Shown: piece after piece, positions 25,025 through 37,314 of the stretch | Layout of the letters: each line of letters opens with the position of its first letter | Numbering within the stretch: the stretch's first letter is position 1 | NCBI RefSeq assembly: GCF_021347895.1 | Contig: NC_067122.1 | Coordinates: forward strand, 35,000,215-35,064,214 | Direction: 5' to 3' | Source of the DNA: Acanthochromis polyacanthus | Lineage: Eukaryota > Chordata > Actinopteri > Pomacentridae | Length of the DNA stretch: 64,000 bases | Program-made: the position numbers and the translations under genes | The notes under the pieces: model-generated | Told to the model about the DNA's origin: nothing | What the model saw: the letters and a program-made list of their open reading frames with translations, nothing else | The model's database searches: none

Positions 25025-25375
25025 TGGTTAGTGATGGGAACTCTGACTCTTTTTAGAGATCCGGTTCTTACAGCTCAGCTCACTAAAAACAACTGGCTCT
25101 TTCAGCTCTTCAGATTTTCTGTTGCTTAAATTAATTTATTACAAAAAATCGTGTAAAATTATGTGTAAAATGAATTCCTAATGTACAAAACACACATTGT
25201 ATCAAATGTTTCTTATCTATATGGCTTATTTTACTCCACATGGAACAGAGTTCTACAAAGACAAACTGTAAAGTACAAATACTCATCTCAGTCTGACAAA
25301 AAGATCCACTCTGTATAACATTTATAAACTTTAATATATTTACAGTGAAACTACATAGAGAAGTCCCTTCAAACA
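25025..25375. repeat. old hAT-type MITE remnant (tentative)
   Basis: GTGATGGGAACTCTGACTC followed by TTTTTAGAGATCCGGTTCTT and GGCTCTTTCAGCTCTT resembles the ends of hAT-derived MITEs common in vertebrates. The following AT-rich part continues to about 25375. The right end is not defined. Confidence 0.4.
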
Positions 25376-25522
25376 TGGCCAGTGTATTGTTGGAAATGTG
25401 TGGAAAGGCGGTGCTAAGGTTAAAGCAGATGAATGAGGGTCTTTATGTGGTTCACAACCTGGAATTCTGCTGCCTGTAGTTGGAAACCCTGTTGCTAGGC
25501 AACATCCTCAACATTCAGTTTC

Positions 25523-25620
25523 ATGTGACATTCTGAGAAATCATGTAACATTCTACAAGTCACGTGACATTCTGATAAATCATGAGACATTCTATAAGTC
25601 ATGTGACATTCTGAGTAGAA
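25523..25620. repeat. 20-bp minisatellite, five units
   Basis: Five units of about 20 bp follow CA(T/C)G(T/A)GACATTCT(G/A)(A/C)-AA-T. Two units contain E-box-like CATGTG and one CACGTG. Confidence 0.85.
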
Positions 25621-25930
25621 CATTTAAGCCAAATATGTGATGTCACAAACTTCATCGCAATGAGGTCAAGAATGAAAAGAAGGAGGAAACGTATCCTGTC
25701 CTGCCTTGAGCAGCTACAGGCAAAGGAAGAAGAATGTCAGCCCCAAGACCTGAGTCTGCCTCCAAACCCTTGGACTAAGGTACCAGAGTCCTAGACATTC
25801 TCAATATGAAAGATTTCCCTGCTCTGCAGAGAGAACAGTGATTTGCTTGTCTGCAGTACAGAAGACGAGGTACAATGTAACATACCTACAAGACAGAAGA
25901 TTAATTTGAAAAAATCCTGTCTCAAAATTA

Positions 25931-26300
25931 AGGGCTACACAGTGGAGTAGTGGTTTCGCACTTTCACCTTGCAGCAAGAAGATCCCCGGTTCAAATCCCG
26001 GCCTGGGCCTGGGATCTTTCTGCATGGAGTTTGCATGTTCTCCCTGTACATGCGTGGGTTTTCTCCGGGTACTCCGGCTTCCTCCCACAGTCCAAAAATA
26101 TGCTGAGGTTAATTGATTACTCTAAATTGCCCGTAGGTGTGAATGTGAGTGTGTTTGTGTGTCTGTATATGTAGCCCTGTGACAGACTGGTGACCTGTCC
26201 AGGGTGTCCTCTGCCTTCACCCGAGTCAGCTGGGATAGACTCCAGCACCCCCCGCGACCCTAGTGAGGATAAGGTGGTGTATAGAGGATGGATGGATGGA
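25931..26300 (+). mobile_element. tRNA-derived SINE, copy B, with perfect target duplication
   Basis: This is the cleanest SINE copy. Promoter-like GTAGTGG and GGTTCAAATCC boxes lie in the first 70 bp, the body is shared with copies A and C, and the end is a GGATGGATGGA tail. A 13-bp duplication TGTCTCAAAATTA lies at 25918-25930 and 26301-26313, which is direct evidence of target-primed retroposition. Confidence 0.93.
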
Positions 26301-26851
26301 TGTCTCAAAATTACATTTAGATTGACAAATGTGATCTGTGGATAGACCAAAGTCTGTAGACAGACCCGAGCTAGAAGAGCCCAGAGAAAGACCTGAGCCA
26401 GAATCCACAGAAAGGTACGCTGCATCAGGACTATAACCCTAGTTTCCGGGTCATCTATTCAACCTGTTGAGCTACCTGGACGCACGTTGTGTGAGTTCTT
26501 GATCAGGGCCAGTCTCAGATCACTGAACTGCCTCTATCAGTGCTTCTGAAGGTGCTGTGTGGGGAATATGTTGTTGCTTTTGGCTCTTTCCAAACTCCTT
26601 CAAAAAGAACCACCTCCAGCTCCTCTTGCTTGCCCTCCAGGTAGGGTTCAGCTCACAGCATATGACAAAGGCACTGTAGGCTGATATGATTGTTGTAATT
26701 AGAGCTGGTGGCAGCTCCGGTTTGTTCTGGCTCACAGTGCCAGTGCCTTCTTCAGGAGCGATGACCAAGCTCTGGAGAGGTGAAGTTGTCCCACATCACA
26801 ACATGCATTGTTTTCTCTCTGGGGTTCCTCCATCTGGCTTCCCAGTGTGTA

Positions 26852-27241
26852 CAGTGCCCTCCATAATTATTGGCACCCCTGGTTAAGATGTGTTGAAGAC
26901 ATTAAAATAAATTCAATTTTTATTGTAGAAGCATATTCTCACACTGAAAATTGTATGAAAATGTATTATAGGAGAAGATTAGGTGCCGTTTTGTTGGCAA
27001 AAGGGGGTTGTACAAAGTATTAATATCAGGGTTGCTAAAAATTGTAGCACACATGATGTGATGTAAAAGAATTATTTCTTAATGTGTGATTTATTCCCCA
27101 CTGAATAAATGCGCTTGAATTAAAGGTCGGATTTTCCTCCTTTTATCATTGTGGTCCTATATTATTTAGAAAAAAACTGAATTTATTAGAAGCTAAAGAA
27201 CATATCTTAACCAGGGGTGCCAATAATTATGGAGGGTGCTG
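26852..27241 (+). mobile_element. 390-bp Tc1 deletion derivative
   Basis: The left end CAGTGCCCTCCATAATTATT after TA (26850-26851) is inverted at the right end before TA (27242-27243). Just inside the left half a short frame ends LLAKGGCTKY and a stop at about 27023, the C-terminus of a Tc1 transposase. Nearly the whole gene is deleted. It would need transposase in trans. Confidence 0.9.
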
Positions 27242-27399
27242 TACTTACACATTCTAAGCACAACTGGAAAATGCATCACAGGCGACCCATAAGTCTAATC
27301 CAATTTTCCAGGCTTCTTTGTCATGTACTGGCGACAAGGACAGTAACCTACAAAAACACAGAGAGGTAGGATAAACATCTATCTTTTTGCTCTATCTTC

Positions 27400-28378
27400 T
27401 TATTTATTAAGATAAGATAGTCCTTTAATTCTCCCCACTCCAGGAGAAATTCACATTGCTACAGCAGCTTATGAAGGAATAAACATAATAATAGTAATAA
27501 AATAATAATAAAATAGTAATAATATTTACAATATGAACAGAGATGAGAAATGAGAATGAAATACTACAGTATTGACACACTGTAAACAATACAATATAAA
27601 GTGACTTGAAAAAAATAAGTTTGATAAGTGCAAAGATGCAGCAGTGCAAGAATTGCTGTGCAAATTGTATGGTTTGGGGTGATATGATGTGAGTGCAGTA
27701 TATGCCAGCATCAGCCACTGATGCTGATGTTATGACGTCTTACAGCAAATGGGATGAATGACCTGTGATAGCTTGTTCTTCAGGGTGGGTGTCTCAGTCT
27801 GCTGCAGAACAAGCTGCTTAAAGACCCTACAGTGTCATGCAGTGGGTGAGAGGGATTGTCCATGATGGATGTGAGCTTTGCCAGCATCCTCCTCTCACTC
27901 ACCTCCTCTATGGAGTCCAGGGAACAGTCCAGCACAGAACCGGCCCTCCTGACCAGTCTGTTCAGTCTTTTTCTGTCCCTTTCAGTGCTCCCTGCTCCCC
28001 AGCAGACCACTGCATAGAACACAGCAGACGTGACCACACAGTCTCACTATCTCAATGTCCAAACCCTGGATGTTCACCGGTGCAGTCTGAGGTGTCCTCC
28101 TCCTGCGGAAGTCGATGATCATCTCCTTTGTCTTACTGGGGTTCAGCTGCCAATGATTTTGCTCACAACAATCAACAAAGTCAGAGCTGACCGTCCTGTA
28201 CTCCCGCTCGCCCCCCTCAGATACACACCCGACAATGGCTGTATCATCAGAGAGCTTCTGGAGGTGACAGCTCCCAGAGTTGTAGTGGAAGTCCGATATA
28301 TACAGGGTGAAGAGAAAGGGGAGAGCACTGTCCCCTGTGGGGGAATTTCACTGTTTTTGTCCAGGGCATGTTTTTCCA
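27400..28378 (-). pseudogene. L2/CR1-like LINE reverse-transcriptase remnant
   Basis: Reading the minus strand from 28378, one sees GTVLSPFLFTLYISDFHY, SDDTAIVG, LNPSKTKEMIIDFRR and, after an internal deletion near 28030, FYAVVCWGAGSTERDRKRLN then RLVRRAGSVL and DNPSHPLHDTVG. These are in the order expected for the C-terminal half of an L2-like polymerase, although the usual tyrosine of YADD reads SDD here. The tail near 27400-27440 (AATTAAAGGACTATCTTATC on the minus strand) matches the typical 3' end. The copy is 5' truncated and frameshifted. Confidence 0.85.
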
Positions 28379-28541
28379 AGGAAACAATTCACTGTTTATG
28401 TATGGAAATGCATAAGAATTAAATAAAGAAATCTGATCTGAAACAGACCATTTGATATCCCAGCCAATAACATGTACACAGAAGAAGAGATTAATTAGTC
28501 TAACAACAAAAGACAGTTCTTACCTCTGAATGGAACCAGTC

Positions 28542-28583
28542 TTATATTGTGTCTTCTTCAATGACTGAGAAGACACAATATAA
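28542..28583. repeat. perfect 16-bp hairpin
   Basis: TTATATTGTGTCTTCT is followed after about 10 bp by its exact complement AGAAGACACAATATAA. There is no T-run after it. Its role is unknown. Confidence 0.85.
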
Positions 28584-28734
28584 CCCGATAAAGACAATAT
28601 GATTGCTGCCAGTTTGTCAGTCACACGCCATGGAGGTTTTGCCTCATGATTGTCAAATCTGAGCACCGCCCATATGATACAGAACATTTCCAGGAACATA
28701 GTGGCTCAAATTATTTTATTTAATTTTAATTTAA

Positions 28735-28990
28735 CTTGTTTATTTGACAGGGACAATGTACAGAAGAGCAATAAACACAGGGTAAAGATGCGCTGTACCA
28801 GATTATAGTGTATTCGTTAGTTCCCATCTTTAGCCCCTGAAGCAGGCAGGTTTCTCTGGATCCATTTTTTTTTTTGTCTCTAAAGAAAAGTCTTTAAAAT
28901 CTGTTATAGCCTTTAGTTACAAGGGGATCTTATTCCATTCCGTTACTGCTTTGTAGGAAAAAGCCGATTATCCAAAGACAGTTTTACATA
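28735..28990. repeat. dispersed repeat fragment (tentative)
   Basis: The phrase TTGTTTATTTGACAGGGACA followed by ATGTACAG and CAGGCAGGTTTCTCTGG resembles a repeat I remember from several fish. Ends are not visible. Confidence 0.35.
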
Positions 28991-29737
28991 AAGGGATGCA
29001 ACACCGCCCCCTAGAGGAGACCCTTGTCGTCCTGGTAGTATTTCCAAAAGTGTAATGAATAAAAAACTTGACAGCTGATGGTGTAAGCATGAACTACCTT
29101 GAAAACCAATCGTACATTTGCATATACAATCAGGTTTTCAAAATTTGACAACTCGTGCTTATCCAATTGATCTTCCAGTTTCAGCATTCTACAGACTGGA
29201 AACAGCCTCATGTCATGACCTGTACACACCAGCCAGTATTAGAAGCCCCATGCAGGCATGTAGGTCAGTCACAAAAGGATCAAATTATAACCAGAAACAA
29301 GTTTTAGTGCCAAACCTCAGCCTTGTTTCTAACCAACAAAAGTGCATAATAAAGCCTGATATTTTCCTAAGCTTAACCATGTAGTTTTGGAGCCTAAACC
29401 AAACCAGAAAGCCTAAGTAGAAAAACAAAGCTAACTGGGAAAAGCTAAAACTGAATTCCGAAACTGATGATCTCCCGTCCATCACGAGATACAAACTCTG
29501 ATCTTCTGGGCTAAAGTCTGGTCTCTGGTTTATACCCCTCTCTACCCTGAAAATCCAACTGGAAAATACTGTTTCCAACCCATATTTCAAATTTATCAAG
29601 CAAAGAAACATTTCCTGACAAACCATCAATTATTAACTGGTGTTTTCTGGAGGAAAATGGCATTTACACTTTGGTACATCACAGAGAAGCAAAGAAAACA
29701 ACATTTAACATATAGTTTCAAACACACAGACAAACTA
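28991..29737. other. non-coding stretch
   Basis: No gene, RNA or clear repeat is recognised. Confidence 0.45.
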
Positions 29738-29895
29738 AACTGATCAGCCACATTAAAACCACTGATGAGGAGGAGAGTAACATTGTTTTTCTCATTACCA
29801 TGGCAGCTGTCAAGGGATGGTTCAGACAGCAAGTGAGCAGTCAGTTCTTGAAGAGATGGAAGCAGGAAAAATGTGCGCCATGAGAATGTGGGATT
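29738..29895 (+). mobile_element. 5' fragment of the second Tc1 family
   Basis: ACTGATCAGCCACATTAAAA starts a decayed terminal repeat and untranslated leader that ends GAAGCAGGAAAAATG, the usual position of the transposase start. The coding region is missing. It belongs to the same family as 12791-13303, judged from remembered sequence. Confidence 0.55.
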
Positions 29896-32601
29896 GACAC
29901 ACTGTGGTCTGAACAGCAGCTACTTATAAAGTCCAAGAACTGTACCAACTCATTAGGCCTTAATTGACTTGTTAGGACTCCTGAGGCAGGTCAAGAGGAG
30001 TCATTAGCAACCGTCAGCTAATGACAACCATTAGCTCCTCCAAGCAACAGACTGAGGATCTGAACATGAAGTTAACCGATGTGACAAAGCAGGGACGGCT
30101 ATATAAAGATACCAAGGTGCTGCTGTTCTAACAAGTCTCCACAAAATCACATGCTTGTACAACACAACTGCATTTCCATTTATTTTACTGCTTCATTGTT
30201 GTTCCTTTTCACCCAGCCAGTCATATATTACGGTAGATGGGACAGGACTTATCACCCTGGCAGCCCTAAAAATGGAGAAGATGCAAACATGTAGCGGAAG
30301 AGTCATATTTTAACTCACACTTGGACATTTTTGTGAACACTAACCAAGTAGTTAGGATGCCTGAAGTTAACCAAGATTCTAACATGTAACCAAGAGTAAC
30401 GAAGCCTGAGGTTTTCCAAACTAGTCACGTAGTTTTGGTGTCTAAACTGAAACCAGATAGCAAGTGAAAAGTGAAACTGAACGACAGAAAACAGAACATA
30501 ATTCTGTCAAGGTTGGTCTTTACTCTGTTATGGGATGTAACTCTTGTCTACTAGATGAAAATCCAAATCAAACTGTGCACCTTTTGCACAAAATCACAAG
30601 TTGAAAGTTACATTTATTTCCAAACGGGGACCAAATAAATGTTTCATGTTGAAATCTTTTCTTCAGACTGCTCACTGAAAGATTCACTTTGTTCACTTTT
30701 TGGCCCTATAAATGGAATTCTACACAATTTTATTTTATTTATTTCCATAAAATTGACCTTTCCATCATCAATCTACACTCAGGGGCCCATAATGACAAAA
30801 CGAAAATATGTTTTTTGGCATTGTTGCAAATTCATTTCTCATGAAATATCTTTGTGAGATGTGTTTTTGCTCTGTTTTCCAGATTTATATCTAAAACAGT
30901 CTCATCTGCCATTCAGAATATCACTTGCCTTCATTACAGCTGCACTGTATTCAGTAATGACATGTTTCAGTTTTGTTAAGAAGCTGACTGATGGTCCAGA
31001 TCCATCGACAATGGGACTATCTCTCATTTTGCTATTAGAAGGAATGAGTAAGTTCCAGGATTAATGACAACACTTGATGTGAATCATTTGATCGTCTTTC
31101 AACCTGAAACCCAGACAGTGAACAGTATGAATGAATAATTCAGCCTCTGAATGAGCAGCTGCTGCTCTGCGGTGGAGAGAAAATGTAGCCATGGTAATGT
31201 TAAGTGAGCAGGAACAACAGAAAGCACTTCAATTCAAACAGTTAGGAAACTTGATTGTAGCAGAAATGAACGGCAACTGTAACCATGGTAACTGTACACA
31301 ACAAGGATAGGGACACCTGTAGTCTCAACATGCGTACAAAAAAGATCTAAAAGCTTGTACATATACATTTACATAGAAGACAACATAATCACATGACAGC
31401 ATTAACAAATACAGTGGACTTCATTAAAAACTAGACTTTCACACTTCAACCTGTGCTTTAATGTGAGTCCTCGGCACAGCACAGGGCTGTAAATACTGTC
31501 AGAACCAATTAACGGATGAAAGAAATCAGCGTAGGATACGGAGACACAGACAGTTAAATAAAGGAAGCATTTCAATGATAATCACAGCCACTCAAAAGTG
31601 AGCACGAAGGCATCATGTCTAATGAACGGAGGAGGAGGCTGGAGTTGTCCTGTGAAGCTTTTACATCTGATGAGCTCTCACTTGAAAAAGCACCAATCAC
31701 TGCAATGAGTCGTTATTAGTATACTTAAAACCACAGCTAGCTAATTAATCCTACTTCTACTAATTGATACTGTGAAGTTTTGAGATTCAGTTGTTATAGT
31801 TTTAGAACTGCTCAATGAAAAAATGATTTCAATTATTGATGAGGCTTTTATCGGTGTGATCAGTGAACAAATACAACATTCATTTCCCATGTTTGAGCAC
31901 ATGAAGCAAAAAACAAGATTCTACTGACTCATGTATTTTTATCTCACATTTCCCATAAGAACAGTGCTGTTGATTTGCTTTTGAATCCCAGCTGTCAGTT
32001 CAAGTATATTATTGTGCTTTAGGCCATCAGTCTGTTGGCAGTCCTCAAGAGTCCAACACACAATCAGTGGAGTGGAGTAAAAGACTGGAAAACAGACCTG
32101 AAACCAGCAATATGCTTTAGTTTGCATTTTTAGGCTGGATTGAATACAAAGGGAATTATGTTTGGGCACAATATATATGAAGAACAGTAGAATTTATCAT
32201 CAAAGGGCAAGTTGAGATAGTGAGGAAATCGTAGTTTGTTTGACAAGAAAAAGTGAGATATTCATATATATTTATCTAATATACTGTTTAGTATATTAGA
32301 TAAACTGATCTAATATACTAAGCAGAGTATCATGTTGGAACATGAAATGCTCATTCATTAAACAGCTTGTATCACCATATTTCTGAAGGTCAGGTTTAGT
32401 TTACTCACATTTCTGAGGCAGTAGGCAAACTTTTATATGTTTTTTGTTTTTTGCATTGCATTTATACTTTTTAATACCTAAAAGCACCATCTGTTTTTTC
32501 TTGTACCTGAAATTAGTTTCTTTGCCAGGACAACTTGCACCTTATTTCCTTATTTTTCCTACATGCAGTAAAGTAAATCTATCTATCTATCTATCTATCT
32601 A

Positions 32602-32640
<39 letters not shown>

Positions 32641-34050
32641 GTCTGTCTATCTGTCTATCTATCTGTCTATCTGTCTGTCTATCTATCTATCTGTCTATCG
32701 TCTGACTCCTTTTCTCTGAAATAGTTCTGTCTCCAGTTTTATGTTAAATTTGTGTAACATCGAGCTTGACGTCAAAAATCTTTACATCTCTCCACTCCTT
32801 TTTCTCGGTGACTGTGAAGACACTTTAGTGCTTAATGATTCCTCCAAAGTGGATTCCTTTTTCAAACCCTTTTCACAACATTAATGAAAAATTTGACCTG
32901 TTGCTGGCATTAGAAGAAAGAACATCGATCCTCTCGGGACTCAAAGTTTTTGAACAAGTTTTTGTTGGGCTAAAAATTGTTTAACAATGCAGTAAAAATT
33001 GATTTCTTGCACTTACTTCTACAGTTGACCATCAACAACATGTCTGTATGAATACGGAGGGTGTTTTCTGAGCTCACATTCGTTCATTGTCTGTTTATTT
33101 ATCCAGCACGCACACATACAAAGCGTATCTTGCCTGCCATGCTGCAGTCGGTCAAGACAGTTGACTTTTCAAAGACCTGATGTAACCATGTGAAACATTC
33201 TCTTGTCCAATCATCTTTTGCAGGGACCACCTCCAGCAAAAAACCGCATGTCATAGAGGGCGGAGGCCCATCTACATCAATGCGATTTGAGGCGAATGAA
33301 ACAGGACAACAGAGAGAAGATTAGAGAAAAGAAATGAGAGATGAGATGAGAAGGAGACAAGAAAGGGCTGAAAAATTACAAATACAGTGCAGCCAGTAAC
33401 GAAGGCAATGATGAAAGAATGAGTGGAAGGAGGGGATGAGGAGAGAGGAGGGAGAGAAGATGATGCAGACGAGGAAAATGAATAATGACAAAGGAAGGGC
33501 AGAAGCGAGATGGATGGTGAGATCGAGAGTGCAACAAGAAGCAAGAGTCATTTTGTTTAATGCCCACTTCATGAAATTTGGCAACGTTCTTTTAGCAGTA
33601 TTATAAATGACTGAAATAATCTAATAAAAGCGATTATTAAAGCTGGTTTGCTGTAAACAAATATTTTGTCACTACCTCCGCCTTTCACAAATAAGGAAAT
33701 TAGATTCTGGAGTAAATGGCATGCCAAGCCTTGGCCCCAGTTATGATTGGAAGACTCCAACATTTGTTCATATTCAGTTTATGAAGAGGTGGAAGACAGG
33801 AGATGGCAAATAAGAGTAAGAAGTAAAGGGACATTTGTCTAGTTGCCATATAAGATGTATTGACTTGAGGCAACTTCACTGTAAACCCGGACTTCATATC
33901 TAATTGAAAATGTAATTACAATATACCAAAATAATTTAAGTGTGGTAGCATTACTATTCATATGTAAGTATATCTTGTGGCATTACTATCCAAAGTGAGT
34001 ACATTCTCCTAATACCTGGGCATATTTGAACGTACAAATAACTTTAAGTT
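29896..34050. other. non-coding stretch with simple repeats
   Basis: No gene is recognised. A small palindrome TATCTAATATACTG/TAGTATATTAGATA is at 32273-32303. A purine-rich (GA) tract runs from about 33297 to 33545. Confidence 0.45.
32577..32699. repeat. (ATCT)/(GTCT) microsatellite
   Basis: A tetranucleotide array in which ATCT and GTCT units alternate in blocks. Confidence 0.95.
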
Positions 34051-34155
34051 TGTTTAACTCGGTTTTACTGAGCCGAAGCACCATTTTACCATATAGAGGA
34101 TCTTTGGTTTTACTGCAGAAGCTCCTGATTGGTTATCTCTTGACGCATTGAATGT

Positions 34156-34396
34156 GAAGCTACGTGACGTTTGCAGTCGTCCGTGCACCGCCACTTTTGG
34201 AGCTGCTGCAAGCGCATTTTGGACACAACCTTAAAATGTTTTATTCGACAGCACGGGACACGTGTTTTTTTTTCCTTACGAAGAAGTGAAGCTACGTGGC
34301 TTTTGTTTGCAGTTGTCCGTGCGCCGCCGTTTTTTGGAGCTGCTGCAAGAGCATTTTGGACACAGCTTTAAAAAGTTTTATTCTACGGCACCGGAC
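34156..34396 (+). promoter_or_regulatory. duplicated 107-bp block at the presumed promoter/exon 1 of the zinc-finger-transposase gene
   Basis: The block 34156-34259 is repeated at 34288-34396 with about 15-20 differences; both contain GAAGCTACGTG, GGAGCTGCTGCAAG and GCATTTTGGACACA. The first copy has a CRE-like TGACGT. The region is richer in CpG than its surroundings and lies directly upstream of a consensus splice donor at 34451, so it is likely promoter plus 5' untranslated exon. No TATA box is obvious. Confidence 0.5.
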
Positions 34397-35194
34397 TGCC
34401 TTACGGAGAAGTGGAGGACAGCAGTGCGTGAAAATTGTCTGCATGTGGATGTAAGTTGCTGCGGAGTATACTATTTATCTTGTGAAAATGTGGATGAACT
34501 TGTGGGGCAGCTGGTAAAAGACAGTTAAGTTCGTTTAACACACCAGACATTTTTGACCTGTTGCTTTTCATTCAATTATTTTGTTATGAAGTCGATGGGC
34601 TAACTTAGCTAAAAGCTACGTTTCTCACAGTAGGGGCTGTTTAATCAGAGGCGAACGTTATTTAGTGCAATTTTTTTCTTTTTTTTTGTCTGCAAGTCCA
34701 CTCAAAAATGACACCAACCACCCATGGTGTCATTGCTTAAGCTTCATGTGCAATTTTTTTTCTTCTTTGTGACTGTGACCATCACCTGCCCTCATGGCAA
34801 ATTAACCTATCATGTTTATTTCAAGCTGTTTCCTACATTATGCCATTGAGGGCTGTGCACACCCAAGTGAAACATAAAACAAACACAGGACAGACAGGAA
34901 GGTGAGGCATAGACAGTGAGAGAAAAGAGAAAAGGTGCATTCTATTTGTTTGTACTCTTTAATTCACACCTTAAAACCAGTTACAAATCCAAAACCCTTC
35001 ACAAACACCAAATACGACAAAATCCCAACTGGATCAATCAAGAAGATGTCAGGAGACCACAGGAAGGATAGATAAAGCAGAGTGAGATCCACAGACACTA
35101 ACCCAGCAACCTCCACTGACTCAGCGACCGGAGGAACACACTCTATTGAGTTTTGGTAGGTGCCGGTGTGGTGAGTCTGGCATGCATGAAAACC

Positions 35195-35460
35195 TCCACC
35201 AAAAGGAGGGAGCTGTCCCCTCCAGCCCAAGGAGGTCCACACAGCCCCCCCGCAGGAGCCACCAAGCGGAGACCCAGCCCAGGAGCCCGGAGCGACCCCC
35301 GCCGACACAGCCAGAGTCCCAAGGCCCGCACAGCAGAACGGGCCATAGCGGACCCCCACAGCGCCCCACCAGCCCACAGCCCCACTTCCCCATGACCACC
35401 CGTCCCCCCCCCCCATCTTCCCCCACAACCCGACCCCCCCGCCCCCCAGCCCCCAAATGT
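35195..35460. repeat. C-rich, GC-rich block in the large intron
   Basis: The plus strand is very C-rich (for example CCCGTCCCCCCCCCCCATC), with overlapping long frames on both strands caused by the lack of A/T-rich stop codons. Related GTGGTGCGTTAAAATTG phrases recur at about 35475 and 35605, which suggests a dispersed repeat with an internal duplication. It may mark a recent insertion. Confidence 0.45.
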
Positions 35461-36286
35461 GTGAATGTGTATGTGGTGCGTTAAAATTGTTGGAAGAAGT
35501 GTCAGGGTGGGGGCATAGATGGGGGACCACAGTACAACACTGCACTGGGGCCTATCCCATCTAATGACGTCCCACCCCATAACCACCCACTCCCCAGGTA
35601 GTGTGGTGCATTAAAATTGGAGGGGAATTGTGGAGTAGGAATAGTACCTTTCCACCACCACCCCACCCCCCCCAAGGGATGTGTTGTGTGCCCTATGTGT
35701 ATATTTACAAGTTGTATTGTGCGAAGCTAGTGAAGTGAATTAAGAGGAGCGATCAACAGGGCCCCACCCAGCCAGGTGGAGGGAGGTGCGCGCGCGAAAA
35801 CCGCACCTAGCTTCCAAGGGGAGAGAGAGCAGTAGCTGCGGTACAGCAGTCTACTGAAGCTAGTGAAGCTGGTTAGTGCATGTGACAAACCCATAAGGTC
35901 CATAAGGTGACTCAGCAGTATTAGCTCCCAGCATATCATCAGCTACTTAATTAATTAAACAGTCTGGGCTCCAGACTTTTTCCCACCAGGTTCAGTGGTG
36001 TTTGCTATTGAGGATGAACATTACTAGCTCAAAATGTAGAAGAACAAATTAAAAAGAGAGGCAAGACCACACATTCATCGTTTTTCTATCATATTTGTAT
36101 TACTGATAGGTGATATGCTAGTAACCAGTCTATACACAGCAATAACATTGTATTGTTTCTTTTTTTAAAAGACAAGCAATGTGAGCTGATGTGTTAACCA
36201 AAAAAATCATTAAGATTGTAAAATTGTAATCTTTCAAACACAAGACATCTAGCTAAGATCCTTGTCTGTGTGTTCTTCTATTGCAG

Positions 36287-37314
36287 GTCACAGAGCAAGA
36301 TACTGTGGAGCTGTAAGTATTGTCCTTTTAACTGTGAAAAGAGAACACAATTATTTAAGCATTATAGACTAAAACATGGAAGTTATGCAAGATCAGAACC
36401 ATTTCCCTGTTTACATCAGGAATGTCTATGTACATTTAAATCATTAAATGCACTGAAAGTACACTTGTCCCGCTTCCATAACAAAACTCTGGAGCAACAA
36501 CCAAGTGTAGATCTACCTGTTAAATTTTGTTGTCTGTCAAGTGGTTTTGCTCAGTCTCGTTCTGAGACTGACTACTTAACTCACCTACATACTGTACACT
36601 TTCAAGTGAACCATAAAGTCAGGTGCCCTTATAAAGATTGTAACTTTGAAAGCAGTGTCTACTCCAGTTTCAGAACGCACAAGAGTAGGGTGCACAAGGA
36701 GCAGAACTGGAAGAAGTTCAAATCAGAAATCATTGGTTGTGATTATGTAAACCATGACTGTGATGCTGCACAAGAGCAAATGTCACAAGTTGATCATATA
36801 GAGGAGTTTGAAGAGTCGAGTCAAGAAGTCAGCGAGAATGACCTTAACGATTTAGAAAAACAGCTTGAGCACAACCTAGCATCCCTTTTGTTAAAGATGC
36901 AAGGTGTTCTGCACATACCAGAGAGCACTGTGCAAGAAGTAATACAACAGCTTTCTGAAACTGATAGACTGTCACAGCCACTTCTGCATAACAGAGTGAG
37001 GGCCGAACTGAAAAAGTACTATGCTGACATGGATGAAGCAGTTGTGAGAGAGGTTTCCAGTGCCATGTCAGAAAGTAACATGATGACATTTTGTGCCAAA
37101 GATGGATCCTTAGGAACTGCTAAAAGAAGAGCAGCATATGTACGTAGAGTTTCCACTGGTAAACCCCATAGAGTATGTGGTGGAAAAGTGCAAAAAACCA
37201 CTTGCGTATGTCCCCATTGGTCCCATGCTCCAGAAGTTGCTTAACAGACCAGACGTGTTAGATAAAGTTATGTCAGAAAAAGTCTGTGCCCTGGGGGAAT
37301 ACAGATCTTGTATA
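36287..37314 (+). pseudogene. N-terminal zinc-finger part of the split gene
   Basis: Four C-x(2 or 4)-C-x12-H-x4-H type fingers are visible: WSCKYCPFNCEKR...FKHYRLKH, FPCLHQEC...VHLSRFH, a degenerate FCCLSSG...HLHTVH, and VRCPYKDCNFESS...THKSRVH. An acidic stretch and a Leu-rich helix (NDLEKQLEHNLASLLLKMQG) follow. Near 37130-37146 the meaning passes to the +1 frame (YVEFPLVNPIEYVV then PLAYVPIGPMLQKLL), which stays open to the Tc1 insertion at 37314. Such fingers probably bind DNA, either transposon ends or, if domesticated, host sites. Confidence 0.75.

Noticed and set aside
25660..25794. 44-codon frame starting MRSRMKRRRKRILSCLEQLQ
   Set aside because: The composition is coding-like, but it is very short and no homologue is recognised, so I did not call it a gene.
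34964..35586. Overlapping frames up to 193 codons on both strands
   Set aside because: They arise from the C-rich block, which has few stop codons. There are no motifs, and strand symmetry argues against coding.
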